DNA from: Acinetobacter piscicola | GTDB lineage: Bacteria > Pseudomonadota > Gammaproteobacteria > Pseudomonadales > Moraxellaceae | Length of the DNA stretch: 64,000 nt | Direction of reading: 5' to 3' | Assembly: GCF_002233755.1 (NCBI RefSeq) | Contig: NZ_NIFO01000004.1 | Span: 220,467 to 284,466, forward strand | Part shown: positions 1-8,510 of the stretch, one piece after another | Numbering within the stretch: position 1 is the stretch's first letter | Layout: every line of letters begins with the position of its first letter | Notes under the pieces: generated by a model | What the model was told of the DNA's origin: nothing | Seen by the model: only the letters and a program-made list of their open reading frames with translations | Databases searched by the model: none | Position numbers and translations under genes: made by a program

Positions 1-463
1 TAGTGATAAGCTTGACTTGTTTAACCTGTAACTGATCGAGCATGATGGTACACATATCATAAGTACGCGCATCGGCAGGTAGGTTTAATAATAAATTGGC
101 ATCCACCGTATCATGTCCTTGATCTTGTAAGGCATAAGCACGGATTTTATTGGTCAAACCAATACCACGTCCTTCTTGACGTAAATATAAAATCACGCCT
201 TGACCTGCTTCATTCATCATTTTCATCGTGTTGTGTAATTGTGGACCACAATCACATTTTAAAGAACCAAAGGCATCGCCTGTTAAGCACTCTGAATGAA
301 TACGAACCAATACAGGTTCAGTGGGAGCAGTTTCCAAACCTTTAGAAAGAGCTATATGCTCTTCGCCTGTTTGAGGATCCTGAAATACAGAAATTTTAAA
401 TTCACCATAAGCCGTAGGTAAATTTGAAGTGGCAACAAACGCTATTGACACAGAATCTTCCAT
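1..463 (-). CDS. ribA: GTP cyclohydrolase II, partial (3' end beyond the window)
   Basis: First committed enzyme of riboflavin synthesis; it opens GTP to a diaminopyrimidine phosphate with release of formate and pyrophosphate. About 154 residues are visible, reading leftwards from an ATG at 463 and running off the window start, so roughly the last quarter is missing. The zinc-binding stretch [18 protein letters not shown] carries the three family cysteines, and RQEGRGIGL and [11 protein letters not shown] are conserved in the family. There is no fused RibB domain in the visible N-terminus, so this is the stand-alone enzyme. The Shine-Dalgarno sequence before the ATG is weak. It is divergent from dxs across about 300 bp. 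Identification is firm; only the end is unseen. Confidence 0.93.
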   Translation of the reverse strand, partial: MEDSVSIAFVATSNLPTAYGEFKISVFQDPQTGEEHIALSKGLETAPTEPVLVRIHSECLTGDAFGSLKCDCGPQLHNTMKMMNEAGQGVILYLRQEGRGIGLTNKIRAYALQDQGHDTVDANLLLNLPADARTYDMCTIMLDQLQVKQVKLIT

Positions 464-768
464 TATTTGTTTAGAAATTGATTAAAGTATAGCGTAATGA
501 TCGGGCATTGGTAGAATTGTAAAGCAAGTTTTTAAGGATAAGTTTGCTTTAAAAATTTCTTTTTTGTATAAAGCGAACGATAATAGTTGATATATAGATA
601 GATTATTCAGGATAATCTAAGTTACGAGCACACATGCAGCATTGAATATCGTTCAGTGACGCATCGTTATAAATGTGGCTGATTGAATGTGATATGATTC
701 GATTTCACGATCATGCTAACCCGTGTACCTAGCTTAGATTTGCCAGGCTTTAGAAGGCTTTGCCACAT
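464..768. other. ribA-dxs divergent intergenic region
   Basis: About 305 bp with no convincing gene. It must hold the promoters of ribA (leftward) and dxs (rightward). An inverted repeat, AGATTAT and ATAATCT separated by 5 nt, lies at 600-618. A TGA-TATGAT extended -10-like sequence lies at 690-698, without a good -35 box, and is the best candidate for dxs. No FMN riboswitch-like structure was recognised here. Confidence 0.4.
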
Positions 769-2670
769 ATGTTGTATACCGAAATACCTAGTCAACGTCC
801 TGTTACGCCATTGTTGGATACGATCAATCATCCCCAACAATTACGTCAACTCGAGCAAAGCCAATTGGCACAAGTCGCAGACGAATTGCGTCAATTTATT
901 TTGTATGCTGCTGGACAAAGTGGCGGGCATTTTGGGGCAAACCTTGGCGTTATCGAACTTACTGTTGCATTACATTATTGTTTTAATACACCAGATGATC
1001 GCTTGGTCTGGGATGTGGGGCATCAAGCTTATCCGCATAAAGCCTTAACCGGTCGCCGCGAGCAATTAACCACGATTCGTTCAAAAAATGGTTTGGCTGC
1101 TTTTCCTGCACGTGAAGAATCTGAATTTGATACCTTTGGCGTTGGGCACTCATCTACTGCAATTTCAGCAGGTTTGGGTATGGCTTTAGCACGTCGTTAT
1201 CAACAAAACCCATGCGATGTTGTGGCAATTGTGGGTGATGGTGCAATGACCGCGGGTATGGCTTTTGAAGCGATGAATGATGCAGTCGCACATAATGCCG
1301 ATTTGATGGTTGTCTTAAATGACAATGACATGTCTATTTCATGCAGTACAGGTGGTTTTGCTAAACATTTGGCTTCGATTTGGGAGCAAGGGCAGTTCGT
1401 TAATATTGATGAACAAGGTCAAGCTTTTATTCAAGATCATCCTGAGTGGAACTACACATCGCGTTTGCATCAATCTGCAACCGATGCAGCAGATAATTTA
1501 TTTAAAGCCATTGGTTTTGATTATTTTGGCCCGTTTGACGGACATGATGTTGAACAACTTGCACAAGTATTCAATGCACTTAAAAAGCGTAAAGGGCCAC
1601 GCCTGATTCATATCTATACCGTAAAAGGTAAAGGTTTTGCACCTGCTGAAGTGGATCAAATTAAATATCATGCGATTAGCAAATTAAATACCATACCTAC
1701 AAAAAATACTGCGCCGAAATATTCAGATGTATTTGGACAATGGCTATGTGATGAAGCCGCACTTGATAATAGGTTGTTAGCCATTACTCCAGCCATGTGT
1801 GAAGGTTCTGGAATGGTACAATTTGCAAAACAATACCCTGAGCGCTACTTTGATGTTGCTATTGCAGAACAGCATGCAGTGACTTTAGCGGCAGGTATGG
1901 CATGTGAAGGCTTAAAACCTGTTGTTGCGATTTATTCAACATTCTTACAGCGTGGTTATGATCAGTTAATTCACGATGTTGCTTTGCAAAATTTAGATGT
2001 AACTTTTGGTATCGATCGTGCAGGTTTAGTGGGCGAAGATGGGCCAACGCATGCAGGTGCATATGATTATGCATTTATGCGAACTGTACCGAATATGGTG
2101 ATCATGGCGCCTAAAGACGAAAATGAATGCCGTCAAATGTTGCACACGGCTTATTTGCATAAAGGGCCAACAGCTGTACGTTACCCACGTGGCAATGGTT
2201 TAGGTGTAGAAATTCAACAACTGACTGAACTTGAAATTGGTAAAGCAGAATTATTGTTAGAACTGAATACTGAACATGATGAAAGTATTACAATTTTAGC
2301 ATTCGGTAGTCGAGTTCAACCTGCATTGGATGCCGCGAAACAACTTGCATCACAACTCGATATTGCGATTCGAGTGGTGAATATGCGTTTTGTAAAACCA
2401 CTCGATGAGCAAATCATCCGAGATCTAGCAGATCGAACCAGTCTATTTGTTACCGTTGAAGAACATGCTGTAATGGCGGGTGCGGGGAGTGCTGTGAATG
2501 AATTCCTTGCACAAGCTCAAATTGTGAAACCGATTTTAAACCTTGGTTTACCTGATGAGTTTCTTGCACAAGCAAGCCATGCTGAAATGCTTCAGGGCTG
2601 TGGTTTAGATACGAAAGGTATTCAAAACTCAATTGAACAAGCATGGTTTAAGCTCGTACAGCATGTATAA
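769..2670 (+). CDS. dxs: 1-deoxy-D-xylulose-5-phosphate synthase
   Basis: Thiamine-diphosphate enzyme condensing pyruvate and glyceraldehyde 3-phosphate to DXP, the entry of the non-mevalonate isoprenoid pathway and a precursor of thiamine and pyridoxal. About 633 residues, the usual length (E. coli 620). Visible family blocks are [20 protein letters not shown], the ThDP-binding [15 protein letters not shown] with downstream NDNDMS, and in the transketolase-like middle domain [19 protein letters not shown] and [19 protein letters not shown] 769 was chosen over TTG 760 because AGAAGG at 752-757 lies 11 nt before it and the protein then begins MLYTEIP. It ends in a strong terminator shared with no other gene. 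Confidence 0.97.
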   Translation: MLYTEIPSQRPVTPLLDTINHPQQLRQLEQSQLAQVADELRQFILYAAGQSGGHFGANLGVIELTVALHYCFNTPDDRLVWDVGHQAYPHKALTGRREQLTTIRSKNGLAAFPAREESEFDTFGVGHSSTAISAGLGMALARRYQQNPCDVVAIVGDGAMTAGMAFEAMNDAVAHNADLMVVLNDNDMSISCSTGGFAKHLASIWEQGQFVNIDEQGQAFIQDHPEWNYTSRLHQSATDAADNLFKAIGFDYFGPFDGHDVEQLAQVFNALKKRKGPRLIHIYTVKGKGFAPAEVDQIKYHAISKLNTIPTKNTAPKYSDVFGQWLCDEAALDNRLLAITPAMCEGSGMVQFAKQYPERYFDVAIAEQHAVTLAAGMACEGLKPVVAIYSTFLQRGYDQLIHDVALQNLDVTFGIDRAGLVGEDGPTHAGAYDYAFMRTVPNMVIMAPKDENECRQMLHTAYLHKGPTAVRYPRGNGLGVEIQQLTELEIGKAELLLELNTEHDESITILAFGSRVQPALDAAKQLASQLDIAIRVVNMRFVKPLDEQIIRDLADRTSLFVTVEEHAVMAGAGSAVNEFLAQAQIVKPILNLGLPDEFLAQASHAEMLQGCGLDTKGIQNSIEQAWFKLVQHV

Positions 2671-2718
2671 ACCCATGTAAAAATTAAAGTTGTAAAATTT
2701 TAGAAACAAAATTTCCCT

Positions 2719-2754
2719 AAAAGCCCCGATATTTGCTAAAATATTGGGGCTTTT
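2719..2754 (+). terminator. Intrinsic terminator after dxs
   Basis: AAAAGCCCC pairs with GGGGCTTTT across an A/T-rich stem and a short loop, ending in a T run. It lies 49 nt after the dxs stop and about 46 nt before suhB, so suhB probably has its own promoter or depends on read-through. Confidence 0.85.
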
Positions 2755-2800
2755 ATGCATTATTCTTTATCAGTTTCTTCAAATTTGTAGTGGGTGTTCA

Positions 2801-3631
2801 ATGGAACCTATGGTGGTGATGGCTGCGCGTGCGGCTCAATTAGTTGGTCAAGAGCTTTTAAAAGCGCATCAAAATCGTCATAAACTCGATCTGCAAGTCG
2901 AAGAAAAAGGTATTGATGGTCCTGTGACTCGTGTAGATCGTTACATCGAGCAGTTAACTATTGATACGCTTCGTAAAAGTTATAAAAATCACAGCTTCCT
3001 TGGTGAAGAGTTTGGACTGCAAGAAGGTAAAGGTCACGACGCCGATTGGTGTTGGGTGATCGATCCGCTTGATGGTACTTTAAACTTTATCAATGGTTTC
3101 CCTCATTTCTGTGTCTCTATTGCTGTTCAACATAAAGGTGTAACTCAACACGGCGTTATTTATGACCCTGTGAAAGATGAGTTATTCTCTGCAAGTCGCG
3201 GTCGTGGCGCAATGTTGAATCAACGCCGTATTCGTGTAAATGTTAAAGACAGCCTTGAAAATACGTTTATGGGTGTAGGTCATGCTTACCGTGCTAAACG
3301 TAATGGTGAAATCATTTCTTATGCAAAAAATCATTTTGAATCATTGTTGAATGTCACTGAAGCAGGCGCGCAATACCGTCGTTCAGGTTCAGCAGCATTG
3401 GATTTAGCGTATGTTGCAGCAGGTCGTTTTGATGCTTATTTTGAACTTGGTTTAAAACCTTGGGATATCGCAGCAGGCGAGTTAATTGTGAAAGAGGCTG
3501 GCGGTACTGTGGTTGATGCACGTGGTGGGACTGACTCTATGGAAAATGGTCAAGTGATTGCTTGCTCTATGAAAATGTTAAAACCATTGATGCAAGCTGT
3601 TGTTCCTGCTTGGGGTGAAGCTGCGAAGTAA
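2801..3631 (+). CDS. suhB: Inositol-1-monophosphatase family protein SuhB
   Basis: Magnesium-dependent inositol monophosphatase-fold protein. In E. coli SuhB also joins the Nus antitermination complex on rRNA operons; a similar role here is inference. 276 residues from ATG 2801. The metal-binding motifs are complete: the GEEFG block, DPLDGTLNF (the DPxDGT signature) and the C-terminal LGLKPWDIAAGELIVKEAGG. An upstream in-frame TTG exists but would start inside the dxs terminator. The Shine-Dalgarno sequence is weak (GTGGGT). It stands alone between two terminators. Confidence 0.95.
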   Translation: MEPMVVMAARAAQLVGQELLKAHQNRHKLDLQVEEKGIDGPVTRVDRYIEQLTIDTLRKSYKNHSFLGEEFGLQEGKGHDADWCWVIDPLDGTLNFINGFPHFCVSIAVQHKGVTQHGVIYDPVKDELFSASRGRGAMLNQRRIRVNVKDSLENTFMGVGHAYRAKRNGEIISYAKNHFESLLNVTEAGAQYRRSGSAALDLAYVAAGRFDAYFELGLKPWDIAAGELIVKEAGGTVVDARGGTDSMENGQVIACSMKMLKPLMQAVVPAWGEAAK

Positions 3632-3655
3632 TTTATAATTTTGTAGATCCAGTTT

Positions 3656-3687
3656 TAAAAAGCCTTCATATTTATGGGGGCTTTTTT
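3656..3687 (+). terminator. Intrinsic terminator after suhB
   Basis: AAAAAGCC, a 13-nt loop region, then GGGCTTTTTT and more T residues, about 25 nt after the suhB stop. The convergent pseudogene ends just beyond it. Confidence 0.75.
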
Positions 3688-3695
3688 ATGGTGTT

Positions 3696-4121
3696 TTATT
3701 TCTGCATTGTAAGATATGTTTTTATGAGTTGAATATCACGAATATCTTTTTCACGGCCATAACTTTGTTTAAACCCAATTAAGGATTTCAGATCTATAAA
3801 TCGTACTTGATCAAAAATATCGGCATGCTGAATTAGCCATGAAGTACTTCTTTTGAAATTTTCAGTGTTAACATCCTAATAAATCTCTATAAAATCATTG
3901 TATAACTTGGGCTTTCCATTGGGACGTATTTTAAAAGACCAATCTCTTTGTTTAAGTATTTCAAACAATTGCGTTGTAACAACAATATCGATATCAGAAG
4001 TCTCTCGAATGTCTCGCACGGTTAATGAGCCACCACCGACAATAAGATATTCATTTTTAGGTAATTTTAATCGATGTATTTCTGCAAGTAATTGCTGTTT
4101 ATTCATTTTAATCTCGGTCAT
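3696..4121 (-). pseudogene. Nucleotidyltransferase-like protein broken by an in-frame TAG
   Basis: Reading leftwards from ATG 4121 gives 81 residues with a nucleotidyltransferase-fold signature (YLIVGGGSLTVRDIRETSD followed by IDIVV) and then a TAG at 3876-3878. The same frame continues without shift for about 59 more residues to TAA 3696-3698. That continuation reads as the normal end of such a protein (FIDLKSLIGFKQSYGREKD then IRDIQ, with a GREKD-type motif often seen in these small proteins). One point mutation to amber is the simplest reading. The truncated piece might still be made, or the codon suppressed, but neither is shown. The Shine-Dalgarno sequence is poor. No toxin-antitoxin partner is evident beside it. 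Confidence 0.75.
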
Positions 4122-4264
4122 ATCTTTTTATTTATAAATACCTTACTTTATTCATTAGTAAAATAATTTGATTTATTTTTACAATCAAGATATTGAATTT
4201 TAACAAGATAACTTTTTAACTCGGATGGATTTTTGAAAATATTTATATAAAACACTAAAACTTA

Positions 4265-4292
4265 GTGACATTATTAAAAATTCTGCTATACT
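4265..4292 (+). promoter_or_regulatory. Candidate sigma-70 promoter for the helicase gene
   Basis: GTGACA (4265-4270), a 16-bp spacer, and TATACT (4287-4292) with an upstream TG giving an extended -10. Transcription would start near 4299 and leave a leader of about 265 nt. The leader includes a 16-nt perfect palindrome, AATCGCTTAAGCGATT (4393-4408), and a hairpin with 6-bp arms CGCTGA/TCAGCG (4467-4488). Confidence 0.55.
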
Positions 4293-4566
4293 CCGCCCAC
4301 GCACTAAATTTCGTTCATTACCTGAACATTTCTCTTCTATATTGTGTATGCGCGTCCGGTCCAAAGAGAGGACATTATTTCGCGCCCCACCCAATCGCTT
4401 AAGCGATTCCTTCAGGTTGCGGCTGTAATCAAATGTGCGTTATACGCATCGTCGTTCTCGGATCGCCGCTGATTCTATATTTTCAGCGATTATTGCTGTG
4501 CCGCTTTTTGCCGATGTCCATCAGACCATATATTAATGGAGCACCCACATTAGGGTGAATATCTCT
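4293..4566 (+). promoter_or_regulatory. Long structured 5' leader of the DEAD-box helicase
   Basis: About 270 nt separate the predicted promoter from the helicase ATG. The segment is richer in GC than nearby intergenic DNA and contains several inverted repeats (4393-4408; 4467-4488). Long leaders are known for cold-shock RNA helicase mRNAs in enterobacteria; that this one is thermo- or self-regulated is inference. No coding sequence was recognised in it. Confidence 0.45.
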
Positions 4567-6507
4567 ATGAGCAAAACTTTTGCTGAATTTTCTTTAGACG
4601 AATCACTACAGAAAGCACTTGAATCACTTGGCTTTACTACGCCTACTCCCGTTCAAGAACAATCTATTCCAGCGGCTATGGAAGGTAAAGACCTTCTTGT
4701 ATCTAGCCAAACTGGTTCTGGTAAAACTGCTGCATTTTTACTTCCTACGTTAAACGCTTTAGCTGGACAAGATACTTTGTCATTTAAAGACCGTATGAAA
4801 GCAGTAACTCAACCGAATATCCTTGTAATCTCTCCTACTCGTGAACTTGCACAGCAAGTATGTCAAGATGCGATCGCACTTGTACGTCACATGAAAGGTG
4901 TTCGTGTTGCTGCAATCATGGGTGGTATGCCTTTTGGTAAGCAAATCCAACAATTAAAAGGTGCACAAGTTGTTGTTGCGACTCCAGGTCGTTTACTTGA
5001 TCTTGTAAACCGTCGCCAAATCAAACTTGATTTAGTTGATTCTTTAATTGTCGATGAAGCTGACCGTATGCTTGATCTAGGTTTCTCTGAAGACTTAGAA
5101 GCAATCAGTGATTTAGCATTAAACCGTAAACAAACATTAATGTTCTCTGCAACATTTGCACCACGTATTATTAATCTTGCTGAACGCATGATGAATGATC
5201 CACAACGTATTGCAATTGAAACAGGTCATTCTACAAATACTGACATTACCCAAACTTTACATTGGACTGATGGTTTTGAGCATAAGAAAAAATTGCTTAC
5301 ACATTGGTTAAGTGAAGAAGACGTAGATCAGGCTGTTGTATTTGCTTCAACTCAAGAAGACACAGATATGCTTGCTGAAGAGCTTGCAGAAGCAGGTCTT
5401 TCAGTTGTAGCGCTTCATGGTGCTATGCCACAAACTGTACGTAACCGTCGTTTACGCAGTATTCGTGAAGGTCGTGCAAAAATCCTTGTTGCTACAGACG
5501 TAGCAGCACGTGGTCTAGACGTACCAACGATTTCTCACGTAATTAACTTCGGTCTTCCAATGAAGAATGAAGACTATGTACACCGTATTGGTCGTACTGG
5601 TCGTGCAGGTCGTACTGGTAAAGCAATCACTTTAGCAACTTACCGTGAACGCGGTAAGATCCGTGCTTTAGAAGATTATTTAGATGCACGTTTAAGCGTA
5701 TCTGAGATTGAAGGTTTAGAGCCATCTCCACCTCCTGCTCGTGGTAGTCGTGATGGTGGCGGTCGTGGCCGTAGTAACGGTGGCGGCGGTCGTGGTCGTG
5801 ATGGCGGTCGTGGCGGTTTTGGTGGTGGTCGTCGTTTTGAAGGTGAATCAAACTTCAAACGTCGTGAAGGCGGTGATGATCGTCCACGTCGTAGCTATGA
5901 TGACAAGCCTCGTGGTGATCGTCCATCTTATGGTGATGATCGTCCAAAACGTGATTTTGGTGATCGTCCAGCACCACGCCGTGAAGGTGGTTATGGCGAC
6001 CGTCCACAACGTTCTTTTGATGATCGTCCTAAGCGTGATTTTGGTGATCGTCCAGCGCCACGTCGTGAAGGCGGCTTCGGTGATCGTCCACAACGTTCGT
6101 TTGATGATCGTCCAAAGCGTGAATTCAATTCTGATCGTCCACGTCGTGAAGGCGGTTTCAACGATAAACCTCGTTTTAACTCGAATGATGACAACCGTGG
6201 TAACAGCGTAGACTATAAACCACGCCGTGAAGGTAGCTTCGGTGATCGTCCAAAACGTGATTTTGGTGATCGTCCAGCACCACGCCGTGAAGGTGGTTTC
6301 GGTGATCGTCCACAACGTTCGTTTGGTGATGATCGCCCAAAACGTACTTTTGGTGGTGAAGACCGTCCTAAGCGTACTTTTGGTGGCGAAGATCGTCCTA
6401 AGCGTACTTTTGGTGGTGAAGACCGTCCGAAACGTGAGTTCGGTGGTGAAGATCGTCCAAAGCGCGAGTTTAACTCTGACCGCCCACGTCGTAAATTTAA
6501 CGATTAA
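4567..6507 (+). CDS. DEAD-box ATP-dependent RNA helicase with long RGG/DRPKR repeat tail
   Basis: RNA-unwinding ATPase, probably in ribosome assembly or mRNA turnover. About 646 residues. The core (1-375) holds the Q motif (TPTPVQEQ), motif I SQTGSGKT (47-54), DEAD (163-166), SAT (194-196), the ARGLD block and HRIGRTGR (339-346). From about 391 to the end the protein is low-complexity: first RGG/GGR runs, then repeated units such as FGDRPAPRREGG and, at the end, four tandem GGEDRPKR decapeptides. ATG 4567 is preferred to GTG 4555 because the GTG overlaps the AGGG ribosome-binding site. The core is close to RhlE/DeaD types; orthology with a specific E. coli helicase is not settled. Other-frame readings of the tail are repeat artefacts. 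Confidence 0.95.
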   Translation: MSKTFAEFSLDESLQKALESLGFTTPTPVQEQSIPAAMEGKDLLVSSQTGSGKTAAFLLPTLNALAGQDTLSFKDRMKAVTQPNILVISPTRELAQQVCQDAIALVRHMKGVRVAAIMGGMPFGKQIQQLKGAQVVVATPGRLLDLVNRRQIKLDLVDSLIVDEADRMLDLGFSEDLEAISDLALNRKQTLMFSATFAPRIINLAERMMNDPQRIAIETGHSTNTDITQTLHWTDGFEHKKKLLTHWLSEEDVDQAVVFASTQEDTDMLAEELAEAGLSVVALHGAMPQTVRNRRLRSIREGRAKILVATDVAARGLDVPTISHVINFGLPMKNEDYVHRIGRTGRAGRTGKAITLATYRERGKIRALEDYLDARLSVSEIEGLEPSPPPARGSRDGGGRGRSNGGGGRGRDGGRGGFGGGRRFEGESNFKRREGGDDRPRRSYDDKPRGDRPSYGDDRPKRDFGDRPAPRREGGYGDRPQRSFDDRPKRDFGDRPAPRREGGFGDRPQRSFDDRPKREFNSDRPRREGGFNDKPRFNSNDDNRGNSVDYKPRREGSFGDRPKRDFGDRPAPRREGGFGDRPQRSFGDDRPKRTFGGEDRPKRTFGGEDRPKRTFGGEDRPKREFGGEDRPKREFNSDRPRRKFND

Positions 6508-6523
6508 TTAAATAAAGTTAAGT

Positions 6524-6552
6524 AAAAAAACCAGTCTCCGGACTGGTTTTTT
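6524..6552 (+). terminator. Intrinsic terminator after the helicase
   Basis: A-run, CCAGTC, loop TCCG, GACTGG, then six T residues; 17 nt after the stop codon. A textbook hairpin. Confidence 0.92.
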
Positions 6553-6623
6553 ATTGCAAGTTAAAAAATATTTGTTAGAATAAAGTGTGTTCTTCGTCAA
6601 ATTTTTAAATTAAATAGAGAATT

Positions 6624-6749
6624 ATGATCTATAAAAATATGAATTCAACTCAGGAAAACCTAACGCTTAGCGTGGTTATGCCTTATATCTTTTCGATATT
6701 AGTTGTCTCGAATATCGGCTATCTGATCTATGGTTTAATTTCAGGTTAA
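6624..6749 (+). CDS. Putative 41-residue single-pass membrane peptide
   Basis: ATG 6624 follows AGAGAA at a usable distance and opens a 41-codon frame ending TAA 6747-6749. The peptide has a polar start (MIYKNMNSTQENLTLS) and one hydrophobic segment (VVMPYIFSILVVSNIGYLIY). It stands alone between the helicase terminator and the mla operon, about 165 bp from mlaF. No family was recognised. The support is the frame, start context and membrane-like composition only; conservation would have to be tested. Confidence 0.5.
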   Translation: MIYKNMNSTQENLTLSVVMPYIFSILVVSNIGYLIYGLISG

Positions 6750-6915
6750 ATATATTTATTAACTAAACTAAAAAATTATAAAAGTAAAATTATTAAAGCA
6801 AACGTATTGGTATTTAAACAATGAATTTCATCTATTTCATTATCTTTTAATTACATAAATATAAGTATTTAAGAGTATAGTATGTGGGCTGATAAATGCA
6901 GGAAAATGTTCAGCT

Positions 6916-7734
6916 ATGAATAAGCAAAATCATGCCGAAACAGAAGCTTTAATTGACGTTAAAAATTTAAGCTTTAACAGAGGTGAACGCATTATTTATG
7001 ATAATGTGAATTTACAAATTCGTCGTGGACAGATTACCGCAATTATGGGGCCATCTGGAACAGGTAAAACAACCTTGCTACGATTGATTGGTGGTCAACT
7101 CACTCCAGATGCTGGTCAGGTGATGCTTGATGGCAAAAATATAGCCTCAATGTCACGCAGTGAGCTATTTGCGGCACGTGCTCGTATGGGGATGTTATTT
7201 CAAAGTGGTGCATTATTTACAGATATGTCTGTTTATGAAAATGTAGCATTCCCGATTCGTGCGCACACTAAACTCCCTGAAAATTTAATTGCAGAACTGG
7301 TGGCTTTAAAGCTGGAATCTGTTGGGTTGCGTGGTGCTGAAAAGTTGATGCCAGCAGAGCTTTCTGGTGGTATGAATCGACGTGTTGCATTGGCCAGAGC
7401 GATTGCCTTAGATCCTGATTTGATTATGTATGATGAGCCTTTTGCTGGACAAGATCCAATTGTAATGGGTGTTTTGTCACGATTGATCCGTTCATTACGT
7501 GAAGCTTTAGATTTGACGACTATTATTGTATCGCATGATGTTGATGAAACACTCTCAATCGCAGATTACATTTATGTTGTTGCTGAAGGTAAGGTTCAGG
7601 GTGAAGGTACGCCTGAGCAATTGAGAAACCATGCATCCCCATTTGTTCAACAGTTTTTAACGGGTTCGATAGATGGACCTGTGGATTATCAATTTAGTCA
7701 TCAAGCCTATTTAAGTAATGAGGTTGGTTCATGA
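6916..7734 (+). CDS. mlaF: Phospholipid transport ATP-binding protein MlaF
   Basis: Cytoplasmic ATPase of the inner-membrane MlaFEDB complex, which moves phospholipids between inner and outer membranes and keeps outer-membrane lipid asymmetry. 272 residues. Walker A GPSGTGKTT, the Q-loop region MLFQSGALFTDMSVYENVAF, the ABC signature LSGGM (with the family's Met in place of the usual Gln), Walker B LIMYDEPFAGQDP and the switch His in VSHD are all present. ATG 6916 has AGGAAAA 9 nt upstream. It is first in a five-gene operon; its stop overlaps the mlaE start (ATGA). Confidence 0.96.
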   Translation: MNKQNHAETEALIDVKNLSFNRGERIIYDNVNLQIRRGQITAIMGPSGTGKTTLLRLIGGQLTPDAGQVMLDGKNIASMSRSELFAARARMGMLFQSGALFTDMSVYENVAFPIRAHTKLPENLIAELVALKLESVGLRGAEKLMPAELSGGMNRRVALARAIALDPDLIMYDEPFAGQDPIVMGVLSRLIRSLREALDLTTIIVSHDVDETLSIADYIYVVAEGKVQGEGTPEQLRNHASPFVQQFLTGSIDGPVDYQFSHQAYLSNEVGS

Positions 7735-8510
7735 ATGCTATTGCCTTACTCGGTAGACGCGTTCTAGAACGTGTTCAGGGAATTGGCGTTGCAACGGCAA
7801 TGTTGCTACGTATTTTATGTTCAATGCCTACAATTTTAGGTGTGAAACTATTTACATATCAAATGTATCGCGTTGGTGTGTTGTCACTACTGATCATTGC
7901 TGTGTCTGGTTTATTTATTGGCGCAGTACTCGGACTACAGATGTATAACATTTTAGTCACGTTTGGCAGTGAAGCAATGTTAGGTGCTGCTGTTGCTTTA
8001 ACGTTATTGCGTGAACTTGCTCCTGTGGTTGCAGCTTTACTTTTTGCTGGACGGGCAGGTTCAGCACTCACCGCTGAAATTGGTTTGATGAAAGCCACTG
8101 AGCAACTTTCCAGTATGGAAATGATCGGTGTTGATCCATTAAAACGTGTGGTTTCACCACGTTTGTGGGCTGGGATCGTGAGTTTGCCAATGCTATCCGT
8201 GATTTTCGCTGCCATTGGTATCATGGGTGGTAAAATGGTTGGTGTCGATTTTCTCGGTGCTGACGAAGGTTCTTATTGGAGCGGTATCCTGAGCAGTACA
8301 GAATTTATGAAAGATGTACTGAATGGAACTGTGATTAAAAGCTTAGTTTTTGCTTTAATTTGTACTTGGATTGCGGTGTATCAAGGCTATGCCTGTGAAC
8401 CGACATCTGAAGGTATCGCAACATCTACGACACGTACTGTTGTGTATTCATCGTTATGTGTTTTAGGTTTTGATTTCGTGTTGACTGCGGTCATGTTCGG
8501 AGGTGTTTAA
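7731..8510 (+). CDS. mlaE: Phospholipid transport permease MlaE
   Basis: Integral membrane subunit of the Mla transporter, forming the lipid pathway with MlaF and MlaD. 259 residues, typical of the MlaE/YrbE family, with about five to six hydrophobic segments and the conserved block LLRELAPVVAALLFAGRAGS followed by LTAEIG. The start overlaps the mlaF stop by 4 nt and the stop overlaps the mlaD start (TAATG), which points to translational coupling. Confidence 0.95.
   Translation: MNAIALLGRRVLERVQGIGVATAMLLRILCSMPTILGVKLFTYQMYRVGVLSLLIIAVSGLFIGAVLGLQMYNILVTFGSEAMLGAAVALTLLRELAPVVAALLFAGRAGSALTAEIGLMKATEQLSSMEMIGVDPLKRVVSPRLWAGIVSLPMLSVIFAAIGIMGGKMVGVDFLGADEGSYWSGILSSTEFMKDVLNGTVIKSLVFALICTWIAVYQGYACEPTSEGIATSTTRTVVYSSLCVLGFDFVLTAVMFGGV

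Noticed and set aside
713..1048. A 111-codon open frame overlapping the start of dxs
   Set aside because: It lies in another frame of a confidently identified dxs and shows no family features.
4200..4394. A 64-codon open frame on the minus strand in the helicase leader
   Set aside because: No ribosome-binding site and no protein features; it lies across the predicted helicase promoter and leader.
5676..6315. Several long open frames in the repeat tail of the helicase (both strands)
   Set aside because: Their low-complexity Val/Ile or His/Arg/Thr runs are mirror products of the 30-bp coding repeats.
6340..6480. Helicase 30-bp repeats considered as CRISPR or minisatellite outside genes
   Set aside because: They are in frame and encode the GGEDRPKR repeats of the helicase tail.
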